Below are positions 15,401 to 22,558 of a DNA stretch of 32,270 bases, one piece after another. The notes under the pieces are model-generated. The model made no database searches and was not told the DNA's origin. It was given only the letters and a program-made list of their open reading frames with translations. Source of the DNA: an uncultured Peptococcaceae bacterium (GTDB lineage: Bacteria; Bacillota; Dehalobacteriia; UBA4068; UBA4997); the NCBI GenBank assembly GCA_947647555.1, contig CANSKT010000011.1, positions 1-32,270 on the forward strand. Direction: 5' to 3'. Made by a program: the position numbers and the translations under genes. The stretch's first letter is position 1; each line of letters starts with the position of its first letter.

Positions 15401-17892
15401 AAAAAGGTACGACCAAGCCTATTGCTGGCGTAACATTTTTAGTTACCACCAGCGATGGCAGCGTGGTTGGCGCTAACGGGCAGAAGTATACTACTGATGA
15501 CAGCGGCAGAATTGTGGTTGAGGGCGTTGCCCCCGGCGTGGTTGTAACCGCTCAAGAGCTGGACATCACCGGCAATTATGCGCTGAATACCACGCCGCAG
15601 AGTATTACCATTAAGGAGGGAGAGGCGCAAAGCCTTACTTTCTATAACGAGCCTTTGGCTAATTTAACCATTTATAAGGTAGATAGCGCCACAGGCAAGC
15701 CGTTGGCTAACGCTCAATTTTTGGCCACCGACCAGACGGGCGCTGCGGTGGGAGCCAGCGCCGGGCATTTCACAACCGGGCAAAACGGCAGCATAACCAT
15801 AGGCGGCATTGTACCGGGAACAGTCGTTACCGTTCGGGAAGAAAAAGCCCCAGCAGGCTATGTATTAAATACCGAGCCGCAGACAATTACTATTCAAGCC
15901 AACAAGGATAACAGCTTGACCTTTGCTAATGAGCCGAAAGGCACGTTGATTATTAAGAAGCTGGACAGTGTAACAAACGAGCCTTTGGCTGGGGCGGAGT
16001 TCAAAATTACCACCAGCAGCGGCAAGTTAGTCGGCAATTTGGAGGGCGCAGTTACTTCCAACGGTATGTATAAAACAGATGAAAACGGCGAAATCCGCAT
16101 TACTGGATTAGCGCCAGACAGCTTTGTGCTGACCGAAACCAAAGCCCCGCAGGGTTATCTGTTGAACACCCAGCCGCAGACGGTGGAGGTCAAAACCAAA
16201 GATACGCAGACCATTCTCATTTATAACGACCCCTTGCAAACGCTGACAATCCAGAAATTTATAACTGGCACGACTAAGCCGGTGGCCGGGGCAACATTCT
16301 TGATTACAGATAGCACCGGCGCAGTGGTTGGGCAGAATAACGGTATTTATACCACTGACGCTAACGGGCGCATTGTGCTGCCAAGTCTTACCCCCGGCAC
16401 AACTATTACCGCTAAGGAAACCCAAACGGCGGCAGGGCTTGTGCTGGATAGCACGCCGCAGTCCATTCAGATTAAGCCGGGCGAGGCGCAAACGCTTACG
16501 TTCTACAATTCGCCGGAGGGCGGTTTGGAGTTGATTAAGGTTAGCGAGAGCGACAGAGGCCAGCGCATCGCTAACACTAAGTTTGAAATCCGCAAAATGG
16601 ACGGCGCGCTGGTGGATACCATTATCACAGATAAATCCGGCAGAGTGCATATTGACCTTGACGCTGGCGATTATTATGCTGTGGAGTTGGAGAGTGCCTC
16701 CGGCTTTAAGCTGGATAACACGCCGCATTATTTTACGGTCAAAGACGGTGAAACTACCACGCTGACCGTAACCAACAAGCCGTTCAGCGGCATATTGATT
16801 CACAAAATAGACAGCGTTACCAAGCAGGGCATTTATGGTGTAACATTCCTGTTGTACGACGGCAATATGAACCCGATAGACCAATTCACGAGCGACCAGA
16901 ACGGTTATGTATATGTAGATACGCTGGAATTATCAGGCAAGGTGTTCCTGCGGGAGTTGGATAATCCGGGCTATATCACCGACAGTCAGCTGAAAACTAT
17001 CTATATTAAACCCGGCCAGACAACGGAGGTGGTTTGGGAGAACACGCCGGTTACCGGCCAAATTCAGATTGTCAAAAAGTCTGCTGATTATAACCCTACC
17101 AACGGCCTGCCTGCTGGCTCATTATTGCAGGGAGCGACTTTCGATATTTTCAACGAAAGAACTGGTAATAAGGTAGATACCATTGTCAGCAACGCTAACG
17201 GTTTGGCCGTATCCAAGCAGCTGCCTTTGGGGCGTTATACCGTTAAGGAAAGCAAAGCCCCGGCTAATTATTCTATAAACAATGCGAATATTACCGCTGC
17301 TTTGGAGTATGAGGGGCAAATTGTGAAGTTTGAAGTCGCAGACGAAAGCGCCAATACGGGCGTGGCAATCAACAAAACCGGCCCCAAGGAAACTATGAGC
17401 GGCCAGCCAGTACGCTATGTGTTCTCCGGGATTGGCAACACCGGCACAGTTATGCTGGATAGCTTTTATTGGCGGGATACCCTGCCAGCCCAAGTGCGGC
17501 TGCAAAGCATTGTAACCGGCACTTACAGTCGACCGGGCAATTACAAAATCGTTTACAAGGTAAACAATGGCGGCGATTACCGCACATTAGCGGACAATTT
17601 AAGCACCAGCAAAAATTACACTCTGGTGGCTTCTCCGGCGGCTTTAGGGCTGGCCAGCAATGAGCGGGTAACTGAGGTGATGTTTGTGTTCGGGCAAGTT
17701 CCGGGTGGCTTTGCTCAAGTGGAAGCGCCAATGCTACATTGTAAGGCCATAAGCGGACTTGTGGCCGGAACTTCAATAGCCAACACCGCTGATGTGGGCG
17801 GCGTATATAACGATACTTGGCAACAGGCTGTTAGCCGTTGGGTAACAACAGTTTACGGTCAGCCGGTTAAACTGCCTAAAACAGGCTATTAA
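9463..17892 (+). CDS. Giant thioester/CnaB-repeat (SpaA-like) adhesin ending LPKTGY
   Basis: At 2,809 residues (about 300 kDa) this is the largest gene here. A signal peptide (LIALLLTLAVMLGMAPVSAFA) leads to a thioester-type domain: C76 in AYCINWG and Q141 in ATQIAVWS are placed to form the internal Cys-Gln thioester that bonds covalently to host surfaces. From about residue 385 to 2625 lie about 24 CnaB/SpaA-type domains of 80-100 residues. Each has an N-terminal Lys strand (such as LIIKKLDS), a Glu before a P-x-GY motif (ETKAPQGY) and a closing F-x-N, the Lys-Glu-Asn set that forms isopeptide bonds. A distinct C-terminal domain follows (VAINKTGPKETMSGQ onward). The protein ends LPKTGY directly before TAA, with no membrane helix or basic tail. 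The ATG follows AAAAAGGAG. The probable role is adhesion or mating-pair contact. Confidence 0.92.
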   Translation: MQQKHSQRLIALLLTLAVMLGMAPVSAFAETLGDSNTVTIKRVNRDEYLDKSSGGSFGGGAWTYTSNKGTTGAAYCINWGLGTVAPSKALTLQKYNRNPKTMGAFANGYPQRSLAQFKELHQSDVRGVANLTDNEYAYATQIAVWSTCGQVSVPGTPFTAGRASLVEPTSDAQKIRVFDAVKAILTQANGWTHDLTTGLSVRAEENTDVRGVEIVNEFGLQGAADSGTEGIKLETINGKQYYTRTMYVSSATSTWVDSYLTKIYSDDAPSGTIFTTLNNTALQTTTYNGKTCYLVDTSNNRQTNLNANYEEFYGAFKVAIPVESAAAEGSFNIKAVGRAGQYNLFLAYNPASSEQSYIVADPGYTSLEAQMPFKWTSKEELEETASLQVVKAGAGGAPLEGAEFTLIGSGGTNVVGRSDRNGRIEWSNLPADESYTLTESKAPAGYNIVDPVNITLQAGRTNYLTVRNNTEKSFRVKKVDAQNKSSLPGAVFRFEQIDGGFTTTGTTGFDGIIEFSGTELPYGSYRVVEQSAPTGYQKSTKVETVEWTGKEDVVLTFENVRDIGLTIVKIDEDTGTSLPNATFDVYADGKLLTSVTTNDAGEAKVNGIKQEAYIEIVETSAPDGYVLDKTPHGIHIDPYNPALQDDPVLTVTNKARPALRIVKYDNQSKKPLSDVTFEIYKDTKLIGSYTTDSNGEIFLYDLTPGTYLVQEVATDDNHIVNSTPQQVELKAGQTETQTLVFFNQLKPGIHLVKVDSQTMKSLPNVRFEFKLVGGSYKQEFTTDANGEIDLSKLPVGAFQVRELEAPDGYLIDNEIRTVQINPDENANFVFTNTKKPSFTLVKLDSFDSQPLGGVTFRIAKIEDGSHYLDRITDTQGKIHIDNLAPGIYSVQEIDVPENYVKNTGEFHVELFPGRNSEIVITNDRKSSLTIRKTDKDTGKPVAGVTFTLNHADGATITTEPTGADGTVTLYRLAPGVYTIREQSVPENYLLDTTPQQITIVANRNAEVNFQNYQRPTLKISKTDINGKNLTGAVFEVKTKARVKIGDFPVGADGTITISNVHLDEGYYIVTEKVAPAGYILDTTPHEVYLRPGKTTEISIENEQKPGLTIIKIDSVVGDGIKGAKFELWVSKDKTQNGTYQKLNDTFYYTDENGLIELPQLDTGWYKVKEVEAAAGYLLKAPSEQILYVEHDKASSITFENIPKSALVIRKIDADSGAPLANAWFRVRYLGGTSGSGGTIIGEYQTSANGNIIVTGLEAGTYICEEINAPNGYVMDTAPQTAYISGQEQDCLTLTFTNSKYGSLLIKKVDSLTNEPLADVQFNVVDSAGTVIGNSNGYFTTDSAGTILIADIKPGTTLVVKETRAKEGYLLDDTPQTIKIDSNETKTLEFRNAPKGGLIIRKIDSTTREPLAGVEFKITMADGELLPDNEGLTSSNGLYYTDGNGQIVLSKLTGALTVTETKALPDYILDAKPQTVVVNAGDTQTLTFENTPKGCLVVKKIDSITKEPLAGVEFEVKGCDGCTYPAGTYKTDANGMFRLSHIPSGCYSVVETKAKSGYLLDNTVHTVKVEGAACKEVTFENQPLGSLLIKKMDAQTKKPLSGVIFKVTYADGTVVGTGNGEYRTDESGYITIPNLKPASYIVREVQAKENYLLDDTPKTIEIKDHQTYELEFFNEAAGSLIIQKKDSLSGKPLAGVIFKVTKANGEFVPDENGRLSSNGFYQTDASGQIKISGVVGTLVVDEYKTIPGYVIDEASRHQTVVVNPNDTQTLTFYNAPGTTLVVQKFAAGTQNEPLAGVKFFVADQNGTPVGNSNGEYWTDDSGRIVISDIEPGSSITAREVATVDGYVLDGTPKTILIKEGEAQYLTFINQKAGTLVVQKKDKITGEPLAGVEFQITYAEGGYVDDANGHLSSKGMYKTDKDGEIRISGIVGTVVVKETKTLDGYLIDPATQTQTIVINPADTQTLVFENIPCNNLVIQKYEKGTTKPIAGVTFLVTTSDGSVVGANGQKYTTDDSGRIVVEGVAPGVVVTAQELDITGNYALNTTPQSITIKEGEAQSLTFYNEPLANLTIYKVDSATGKPLANAQFLATDQTGAAVGASAGHFTTGQNGSITIGGIVPGTVVTVREEKAPAGYVLNTEPQTITIQANKDNSLTFANEPKGTLIIKKLDSVTNEPLAGAEFKITTSSGKLVGNLEGAVTSNGMYKTDENGEIRITGLAPDSFVLTETKAPQGYLLNTQPQTVEVKTKDTQTILIYNDPLQTLTIQKFITGTTKPVAGATFLITDSTGAVVGQNNGIYTTDANGRIVLPSLTPGTTITAKETQTAAGLVLDSTPQSIQIKPGEAQTLTFYNSPEGGLELIKVSESDRGQRIANTKFEIRKMDGALVDTIITDKSGRVHIDLDAGDYYAVELESASGFKLDNTPHYFTVKDGETTTLTVTNKPFSGILIHKIDSVTKQGIYGVTFLLYDGNMNPIDQFTSDQNGYVYVDTLELSGKVFLRELDNPGYITDSQLKTIYIKPGQTTEVVWENTPVTGQIQIVKKSADYNPTNGLPAGSLLQGATFDIFNERTGNKVDTIVSNANGLAVSKQLPLGRYTVKESKAPANYSINNANITAALEYEGQIVKFEVADESANTGVAINKTGPKETMSGQPVRYVFSGIGNTGTVMLDSFYWRDTLPAQVRLQSIVTGTYSRPGNYKIVYKVNNGGDYRTLADNLSTSKNYTLVASPAALGLASNERVTEVMFVFGQVPGGFAQVEAPMLHCKAISGLVAGTSIANTADVGGVYNDTWQQAVSRWVTTVYGQPVKLPKTGY
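10612..17340 (+). repeat. About 24 tandem CnaB/SpaA domain repeats in the adhesin gene
   Basis: Units run 240-300 bases. Units 1-10 and 22-24 are divergent; units 11-21 are much more alike (EPLAGVEFKIT, PLAGVIFKVT, and so on), suggesting recent expansion. Within 11-21, a short loop type (VVGNSNGEYxTDDSGRI style) and a long loop type (LPDNEGLTSSNGLYYTD style) partly alternate. The count is by eye from the translated protein. Confidence 0.85.
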
Positions 17893-17908
17893 AATTTATT
17901 AAAACGCA

Positions 17909-17921
17909 GCTCAATTTGAGC
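17909..17921. repeat. Palindromic repeat copy 5 (GCTCAATTTGAGC)
   Basis: The 13-base core after the adhesin stop, followed by GGCATTTTGGCATTTTG, an exact direct repeat of GGCATTTTG. The left flank (CA) breaks the longer palindrome. Confidence 0.93.
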
Positions 17922-17938
17922 GGCATTTTGGCATTTTG

Positions 17939-17968
17939 TAGAGGGGTTGTCTTGTTGCAGCCCCTCTA
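17939..17968 (+). terminator. Probable terminator after the adhesin gene
   Basis: TAGAGGGGTTG (17939-17949) pairs with CAGCCCCTCTA (17958-17968), 11 pairs including one G-T. The run after it, TATTTATATAAA, is A/T-rich but lacks a clean T-tract, so efficiency is uncertain. It lies between the adhesin and the pentapeptide-repeat gene. Confidence 0.55.
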
Positions 17969-18000
17969 TATTTATATAAAAGTTGAGAGGAGGAGTTTTT

Positions 18001-18897
18001 ATGAGCGATTATCGTCAGGTACACAGCAGTTTAGCAATCAGCCAGCACATTGCCGGATTTATGGATACGGCAGGCCTAATTAAGGATTGCTATACCGTAG
18101 CTATCAGCTGTATTAACGACGTTTTGCAAGGCCGGGCAGATCAGACGATTGATGCGCTGTTTGCGGAATTAGCGGAAAAAGGCGGTGCAGCATACGCCCC
18201 GGAGATTGAATTTATAAAGGCCGAGGTTGAGGATTTTTTGCAACAGAAAAGCTTGCTGACCGAGGCATATACCAAACCGCCCGGCGTGGATTTGCCATAT
18301 CAGTATGATGAGATTTATCCGGGCGAGCAACTGAAAATAATCGACCAGGCGCTTTATGACCAGGCGGCGGCAGTTGGTTTTCCCAAGGATTTTTTTAAGC
18401 GGGCTTATTTCGACCAAGTAACATTTTATTGCCTGCCGGATAACGCCAACCTGACTCATTCCATTTTTAACGATTGTGATTTTATTGTCTGCCGCCTTAA
18501 AGGGGCGAATTTTCAAGAAAGCCGTTTATATGGCGGCAAATTTCATGGCTGCAATATTGAGGATAGCTCTTTTTGCGGCGCAACTATCGCCAATATCAAT
18601 TTCCGGGATTGTCAGCTTGCTAATGTGTCTTTCAGTTATGCTTATATGAGCAAGTGTAATACCATTGACTGCCGTATGGAAAATATAAATTTCTACAACA
18701 CTGTTTTGAATGATTCAGCATACGATCGAATTAGCGCCAAAAATATTCGCCGCCTTTATACGGCTAATATAACGGCGGGCGGGGCGACGGAGCAGGAAGT
18801 AAAATGGCTTCGGCAAAGTATTTTCCGGGTTTTAGCCCCAGAAAGCCCGGCGACGCTGCTGAACCGTCCTAAAAGCAAAGGAGCGTTAGCGATATGA
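18001..18897 (+). CDS. Pentapeptide-repeat protein
   Basis: The start is ATG 18001 after GAGGAGG; an in-frame TTG at 17983 is rejected because it lies upstream of that site. The protein has 298 residues. Residues 1 to about 145 form a helical domain I do not recognise (SLAISQHIAGFMDTAGLIKD; EVEDFLQQKSLLTEAY). Residues about 148-230 are pentapeptide repeats with Phe/Leu at the centre (ANLTHSIFNDCDF, GANFQESRLYGGKF, ATIANINFRDC) and unusually many Cys. Pentapeptide proteins such as Qnr/MfpA fold as DNA-like helices and shield gyrase; others are scaffolds. The gene overlaps the coupling-protein start by 4 bases, so it is tied to conjugation. A DNA-mimic protective role is possible but unproven. 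Confidence 0.75.
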   Translation: MSDYRQVHSSLAISQHIAGFMDTAGLIKDCYTVAISCINDVLQGRADQTIDALFAELAEKGGAAYAPEIEFIKAEVEDFLQQKSLLTEAYTKPPGVDLPYQYDEIYPGEQLKIIDQALYDQAAAVGFPKDFFKRAYFDQVTFYCLPDNANLTHSIFNDCDFIVCRLKGANFQESRLYGGKFHGCNIEDSSFCGATIANINFRDCQLANVSFSYAYMSKCNTIDCRMENINFYNTVLNDSAYDRISAKNIRRLYTANITAGGATEQEVKWLRQSIFRVLAPESPATLLNRPKSKGALAI

Positions 18898-20693
18898 AAA
18901 TGCCCCAAAACAACAGCTATCTGCCGTTTGTTCTGCTGACTGTGCCAGTTCTCTGGCTGGGCGCACTGGCGGCAGGCTGCTATGAGGAGGGTATGACCGT
19001 CTTTGATTTAATGGGGCGTTTTAATTTGGCTTTGGCACAGCCTTGGCGGATTGTCTGGACTCCCTACACCTTAAAGGCGATGTTGATTGCTCTGCTGCTT
19101 TACGGCTTTGCTTTGGCGATGTATTTTTCCGCTAAGGAGAATCGCCGGCCGGGTGAAGAACATGGCTCGGCCAAATGGGGCAGCGCCAAAGAGTTGAACG
19201 CCAAATACCGGGATAAGCGCTCAAATCAGAATACCATTTTAAGTCAAAACATTCGCATGGGGCTGGACGGCAAAAAGCACCGCCGCAACCTGCTGCAAAT
19301 TGTAATCGGCGGCAGTGGCAGCGGCAAGACCCGCTTTTTCTGCAAACCGAACCTGATGCAGGCAAATTGCAGCTTTATTGTTACTGATCCAAAGGGAGAG
19401 ATGCTTCGTGCGGTGGCTCCTTTGCTGCTCAAGCAGGGCTATGCTATTAAGGTTTTTGACCTTATCGACCCCAGCCATTCCGACGCTTTTAATCCGCTTT
19501 TGTATATTAAGGACGATACGGATGCCATGAAGCTGGTAAATAATCTGATTAAAAATACCACGCCGAAAAACGCCAGTAATAACGACCCGTTCTGGGAGAA
19601 ATCGGAAATTGCTTTAGACACCGCCCTTATTTTATATCTCATTCATGAGGCGCCGCCAGAGGAGCAAACCTTTGAAATGGTGATGTATATGATTGAGAAC
19701 GGCGGCGCTAAGGAGAACGATGATGATTTTCAAACGCCGTTGGATTTGCTGTTCGAGGCTTTGGGCGAGGAGGAGCCAGACCATATTGCTGTGCGGGAAT
19801 ACAAAATTTTTAAGCAGGCGGCTGGCAAAACGGCACGCTCTATTCTTATCTCCGCCGCAGTGCGCCTTTCTGCCTTTATCCTGCCGCAGATTGTAGGTAT
19901 CACCTGCCGCGACGATATGGAGCTGGGACAAATGGGCGAGCGCAAGCAGGCGGTGTTTGCGGTTATTCCAGATAATGACAGTACCTTTAATTATTTGGTG
20001 GGTATGCTTTACACCTGTGCTTTTCAATCCCTTTACTATCAGGCGGATAAGGTTCACCAAGGGGGACTCCCGGTGCCGGTACGCTTGATGATGGACGAAT
20101 TTTGCAACGTATCCCTGCCGGACGACTTTGGTAAGTTGCAGGCCACTATGCGCAGCCGCAATATCATGTCAACCATTGTTTTGCAGAATATCTCAGCGCT
20201 GAAAGCCCTGTTTAAGGACGATTGGGAGGGGTTAATCGGTAATGCTGACACTATGATTTATCTAGGCGGTAATGAACACAGCACCCACAAATATATTTCC
20301 GAAATGCTGGGCAAGGAAACGCTGGATACACGCAGCCAGACTATCAGCCGGGGTTCGCATGGCTCTAGTTCTATAAACCACCAGCAAACCGGGCGTGAAT
20401 TGCTGACCCCAGACGAGGTTCGGGCAATGGATAACGCCTATGAGATTGTTTTTATTCGGGGTGAGCGGCCAGTTATCGACCGTAAATATGATATTTTACA
20501 GCACCCCAATATTAAGCTGACCGAGGACGGCGGCGCGGCTCCTTATGTGCATAAACCGCAGATAAGTTATGTAAGGCCGGATTTGAGTCTGTTCTTTGAC
20601 TCGTTAGACAATGTAGAAATTCTGGCCGATGAGTTGTTTGACGACGAAAAAATTGAAGATAAACAAATTGATGAATTGGAGGAGAATATATAA
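18894..20693 (+). CDS. VirD4/TraG-type coupling protein (T4CP)
   Basis: This 599-residue ATPase links the relaxosome to the mating channel. Two N-terminal membrane helices (about residues 9-30, FVLLTVPVLWLGALAAGCY, and 57-77, LKAMLIALLLYGFALAMYF) precede a GEEHGSAKWG segment typical of the family. Walker A is GGSGSGKT at 139-146, and Walker B is LMMDEF with D401-E402. IVTDPKGEM and the C-terminal NADTMIYLGGNE are further family signatures. The acidic C-terminus (FDDEKIEDKQIDELEENI) is suitable for binding basic relaxosome partners. The start overlaps the previous stop by ATGA, and its stop overlaps the next start by one base (TAATG). Confidence 0.95.
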   Translation: MKMPQNNSYLPFVLLTVPVLWLGALAAGCYEEGMTVFDLMGRFNLALAQPWRIVWTPYTLKAMLIALLLYGFALAMYFSAKENRRPGEEHGSAKWGSAKELNAKYRDKRSNQNTILSQNIRMGLDGKKHRRNLLQIVIGGSGSGKTRFFCKPNLMQANCSFIVTDPKGEMLRAVAPLLLKQGYAIKVFDLIDPSHSDAFNPLLYIKDDTDAMKLVNNLIKNTTPKNASNNDPFWEKSEIALDTALILYLIHEAPPEEQTFEMVMYMIENGGAKENDDDFQTPLDLLFEALGEEEPDHIAVREYKIFKQAAGKTARSILISAAVRLSAFILPQIVGITCRDDMELGQMGERKQAVFAVIPDNDSTFNYLVGMLYTCAFQSLYYQADKVHQGGLPVPVRLMMDEFCNVSLPDDFGKLQATMRSRNIMSTIVLQNISALKALFKDDWEGLIGNADTMIYLGGNEHSTHKYISEMLGKETLDTRSQTISRGSHGSSSINHQQTGRELLTPDEVRAMDNAYEIVFIRGERPVIDRKYDILQHPNIKLTEDGGAAPYVHKPQISYVRPDLSLFFDSLDNVEILADELFDDEKIEDKQIDELEENI

Positions 20694-21088
20694 TGAAAAA
20701 ACAGAATAAGAAAACTAATTTGCAAACTGCTGTATCAATAAACAAACGGCAAACCAAAACCAAACAGGGGCGTTTTGTACTCTGTTGGAAAAGAAACAAA
20801 AGACGGCAGGGCGCTTTTGCCGCTGCTTTTATGTTAAGTCTGCTGCTGGCCGCTCCTGCTATGGCTGCGCCCAGCGACCCCTTGACGATTGTTAATAACC
20901 TTTCGGATTTTATCTTCTCAATTATTAAAGCCGTTGGTGTTATTGTGCTGGGCTGGGGCATTGTGCAGGTGGGTATGTCAATTCAATCCCACGACGCCAG
21001 CCAGCGAACGCAGGGTTTTCTCTGCCTGTTCGGCGGCTTGATGATTGCCTTTGCCAAAGAAATTTTAAGCGCCATTGGGGCTATTTGA
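20693..21088 (+). CDS. Maff2/VirB2-like small membrane protein (pilin-like subunit)
   Basis: The protein has 131 residues. A basic N-terminal extension of about 40 residues precedes a signal-peptide-like helix (FAAAFMLSLLLAAPAMA), then two hydrophobic segments (FIFSIIKAVGVIVLGWGIVQ and FLCLFGGLMIAFAKEILSAI) joined by a polar loop SHDASQRTQG. This two-helix layout and position after VirD4 match Maff2/VirB2-like proteins of Tn1549-type elements. Such proteins probably form the channel or a short pilus. The N-terminal extension is longer than usual for Maff2 proteins. The start codon shares a base with the coupling-protein stop after GGAGAATA. Confidence 0.75.
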   Translation: MKKQNKKTNLQTAVSINKRQTKTKQGRFVLCWKRNKRRQGAFAAAFMLSLLLAAPAMAAPSDPLTIVNNLSDFIFSIIKAVGVIVLGWGIVQVGMSIQSHDASQRTQGFLCLFGGLMIAFAKEILSAIGAI

Positions 21089-21094
21089 GTGAAC

Positions 21095-21113
21095 GCCGCT
21101 CAATTTGAGCGGC
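21095..21113. repeat. Palindromic repeat copy 6, longest (19 bp)
   Basis: GCCGCTCAATTTGAGCGGC is perfect over 19 bases, followed by CATTGTTG. It lies between the VirB2-like and VirB6-like genes, the only sizeable gap within the mating-channel operon before the methylase. Confidence 0.95.
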
Positions 21114-21132
21114 ATTGTTGTATGTGAGGTGA

Positions 21133-21978
21133 TTGAAATTGAGCGATAACTGGATTGTGGGCAATCTGCAAGCGGCCTTTAATACTTGGAATGAAAAGCT
21201 GGCCGAAATCTGGCAGCTGATAACCACCACGCCGGAGGATTTTCGGGGCGGTACTATCTGGGGAACTATTGTAACGATTAACGAGGCTATGGAGGCAATC
21301 GGTTATGGTTTACTGGTGCTGTTTTTTGCGATGAGTATCTTTCAGTCGGCGGTGAGTTTTCGGGATTTGAAACGCCCGGAGTTTGCCCTGCGCCATTTTA
21401 TCCGTTTTTTGCTGGCTAAGGTTGCGGTTGGCTCGGCCATGGAGGTAATGAACGGGATTTTTAGCGTCTGCGGCGGCATTGTGCAGACGGTGATGGGCGG
21501 CATTGGCGGCATGACCGCAGCCAGCGTGGCAGTGCCGCAGGAGATTGTGGAGGCTGTGGAGGGCGTGGGTTTTCTCGCCAGCATACCGCTGTGGCTGGTA
21601 TCTCTGCTTGGCAGCCTGTTCATTACCGTTTTATCCTTTATCTTGATTTTGACGGTATACGGACGTTTTTTCCGGCTTTATCTCTATACGGCGTTGGCTC
21701 CTCTGCCTTTAGCCTCATTTGCTGGTGAGAATACCAGCTTTGCGGGAAAAACTTTTCTTAAAAGCTATATCGGCGTTTGTTTGGAGGGTGCAGTAATCGT
21801 GCTGGCCTGCCTGATATTTTCGGCTTATATTTCAACCAGTGCGCCGGTGCTGGACGCTTCGCTTTCGGTGGTAACCATGAGTTGGCAGTATATAGGCGAA
21901 ACTATCTTTAATATGCTGGTGCTGGTGGGTTTGGTTAAGGGGGCGGAGCGTGTGGTTAAGGAGATGTTTGGTTTATGA
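21133..21978 (+). CDS. VirB6/TrbL-like polytopic membrane protein
   Basis: The 281-residue protein has at least five hydrophobic helices (YGLLVLFFAMSIFQSAV; FLLAKVAVGSAMEVMNGIF; SIPLWLVSLLGSLFITVLSF with ILILTVYGRFF; GAVIVLACLIFSAYIS; TIFNMLVLVGLVKGAE). The middle motif FRLYLYTALAPLPLASFAGE is typical of TrbL/VirB6-like proteins of Bacillota elements. It should form the inner-membrane part of the channel. The start is a TTG at 21133 after TGAGGTGA; another TTG two codons later is possible. No ATG is available nearby. The stop overlaps the methylase start by ATGA. Confidence 0.82.
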   Translation: MKLSDNWIVGNLQAAFNTWNEKLAEIWQLITTTPEDFRGGTIWGTIVTINEAMEAIGYGLLVLFFAMSIFQSAVSFRDLKRPEFALRHFIRFLLAKVAVGSAMEVMNGIFSVCGGIVQTVMGGIGGMTAASVAVPQEIVEAVEGVGFLASIPLWLVSLLGSLFITVLSFILILTVYGRFFRLYLYTALAPLPLASFAGENTSFAGKTFLKSYIGVCLEGAVIVLACLIFSAYISTSAPVLDASLSVVTMSWQYIGETIFNMLVLVGLVKGAERVVKEMFGL

Positions 21979-22532
21979 AAAGATATGGCGTAATCTATGC
22001 CGACCCGCCTTGGCATTACCGGGTTTGGAGCAAAAAGGGCGCGGGGCGTTCTGCGGAGGCGCATTATCCAACCATGAGTATGGAGGCGATTAAGGCTTTG
22101 CCAGTGGCCGATTTGGCGGCTAAGGACTGCGCTTTGTTCCTTTGGCTGACCTTGCCCCTGCTTTACGAGGGTTGGGCGGTTATGCAGGCTTGGGGCTTTG
22201 TCTATAAAACAGTGGCTTTTGTTTGGGTTAAACAGAACAAAAAGGCCGACAGCCTGTTCACCGGCATGGGCTATTGGACGAGAGCTAACGCTGAGGTTTG
22301 CCTGCTGGCAACCAGAGGGCGTCCGAAAAGACAGGCTTGCAATGTTCACCAGATTATACTTTCGCATATTGAGGAACACAGCAAAAAACCAGCTGAGGCC
22401 AGACGGCGAATTGAATTGCTGCTGGGGGACGTTCCCCGCATTGAATTGTTTGCCCGGCAAAAAGTGCCCGGCTGGGATTGCTGGGGCAACGAGGTAGAGA
22501 GCGATATTGATTTTAATTGCCGCTCAAATTGA
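21975..22532 (+). CDS. MT-A70 family adenine methyltransferase, intact copy
   Basis: The 185-residue protein carries the catalytic D10-P-P-W13 motif (YGVIYADPPWHYRVW), HYPTMSMEAIKALP and the C-terminal FARQKVPGWDCWGNEVES segment of the MT-A70 family (N6-adenine methyltransferases). It is embedded in the mating-channel operon, a position seen in related Clostridia elements, so it may mark element DNA against host restriction. The start overlaps the VirB6-like stop. The stop codon (22530-22532) is supplied by palindrome copy 7, which also encodes the last residues CRSN. A second, broken paralogue lies at 25236-25841. Confidence 0.92.
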   Translation: MKRYGVIYADPPWHYRVWSKKGAGRSAEAHYPTMSMEAIKALPVADLAAKDCALFLWLTLPLLYEGWAVMQAWGFVYKTVAFVWVKQNKKADSLFTGMGYWTRANAEVCLLATRGRPKRQACNVHQIILSHIEEHSKKPAEARRRIELLLGDVPRIELFARQKVPGWDCWGNEVESDIDFNCRSN

Positions 22533-22535
22533 GCG
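22521..22535. repeat. Palindromic repeat copy 7 (CGCTCAAATTGAGCG)
   Basis: A perfect 15-base palindrome that overlaps the end of the intact methylase gene and contributes its TGA stop. GAGGAGG of the PrgI gene follows 9 bases later. Confidence 0.94.
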
Positions 22536-22558
22536 ATAATTTCGAGGAGGTTTAGTTT

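Noticed and set aside
9427-17776. Many antisense frames across the adhesin gene
   Set aside because: They follow the periodic composition of the repeats, lack ribosome sites and conflict with a well-supported sense gene.
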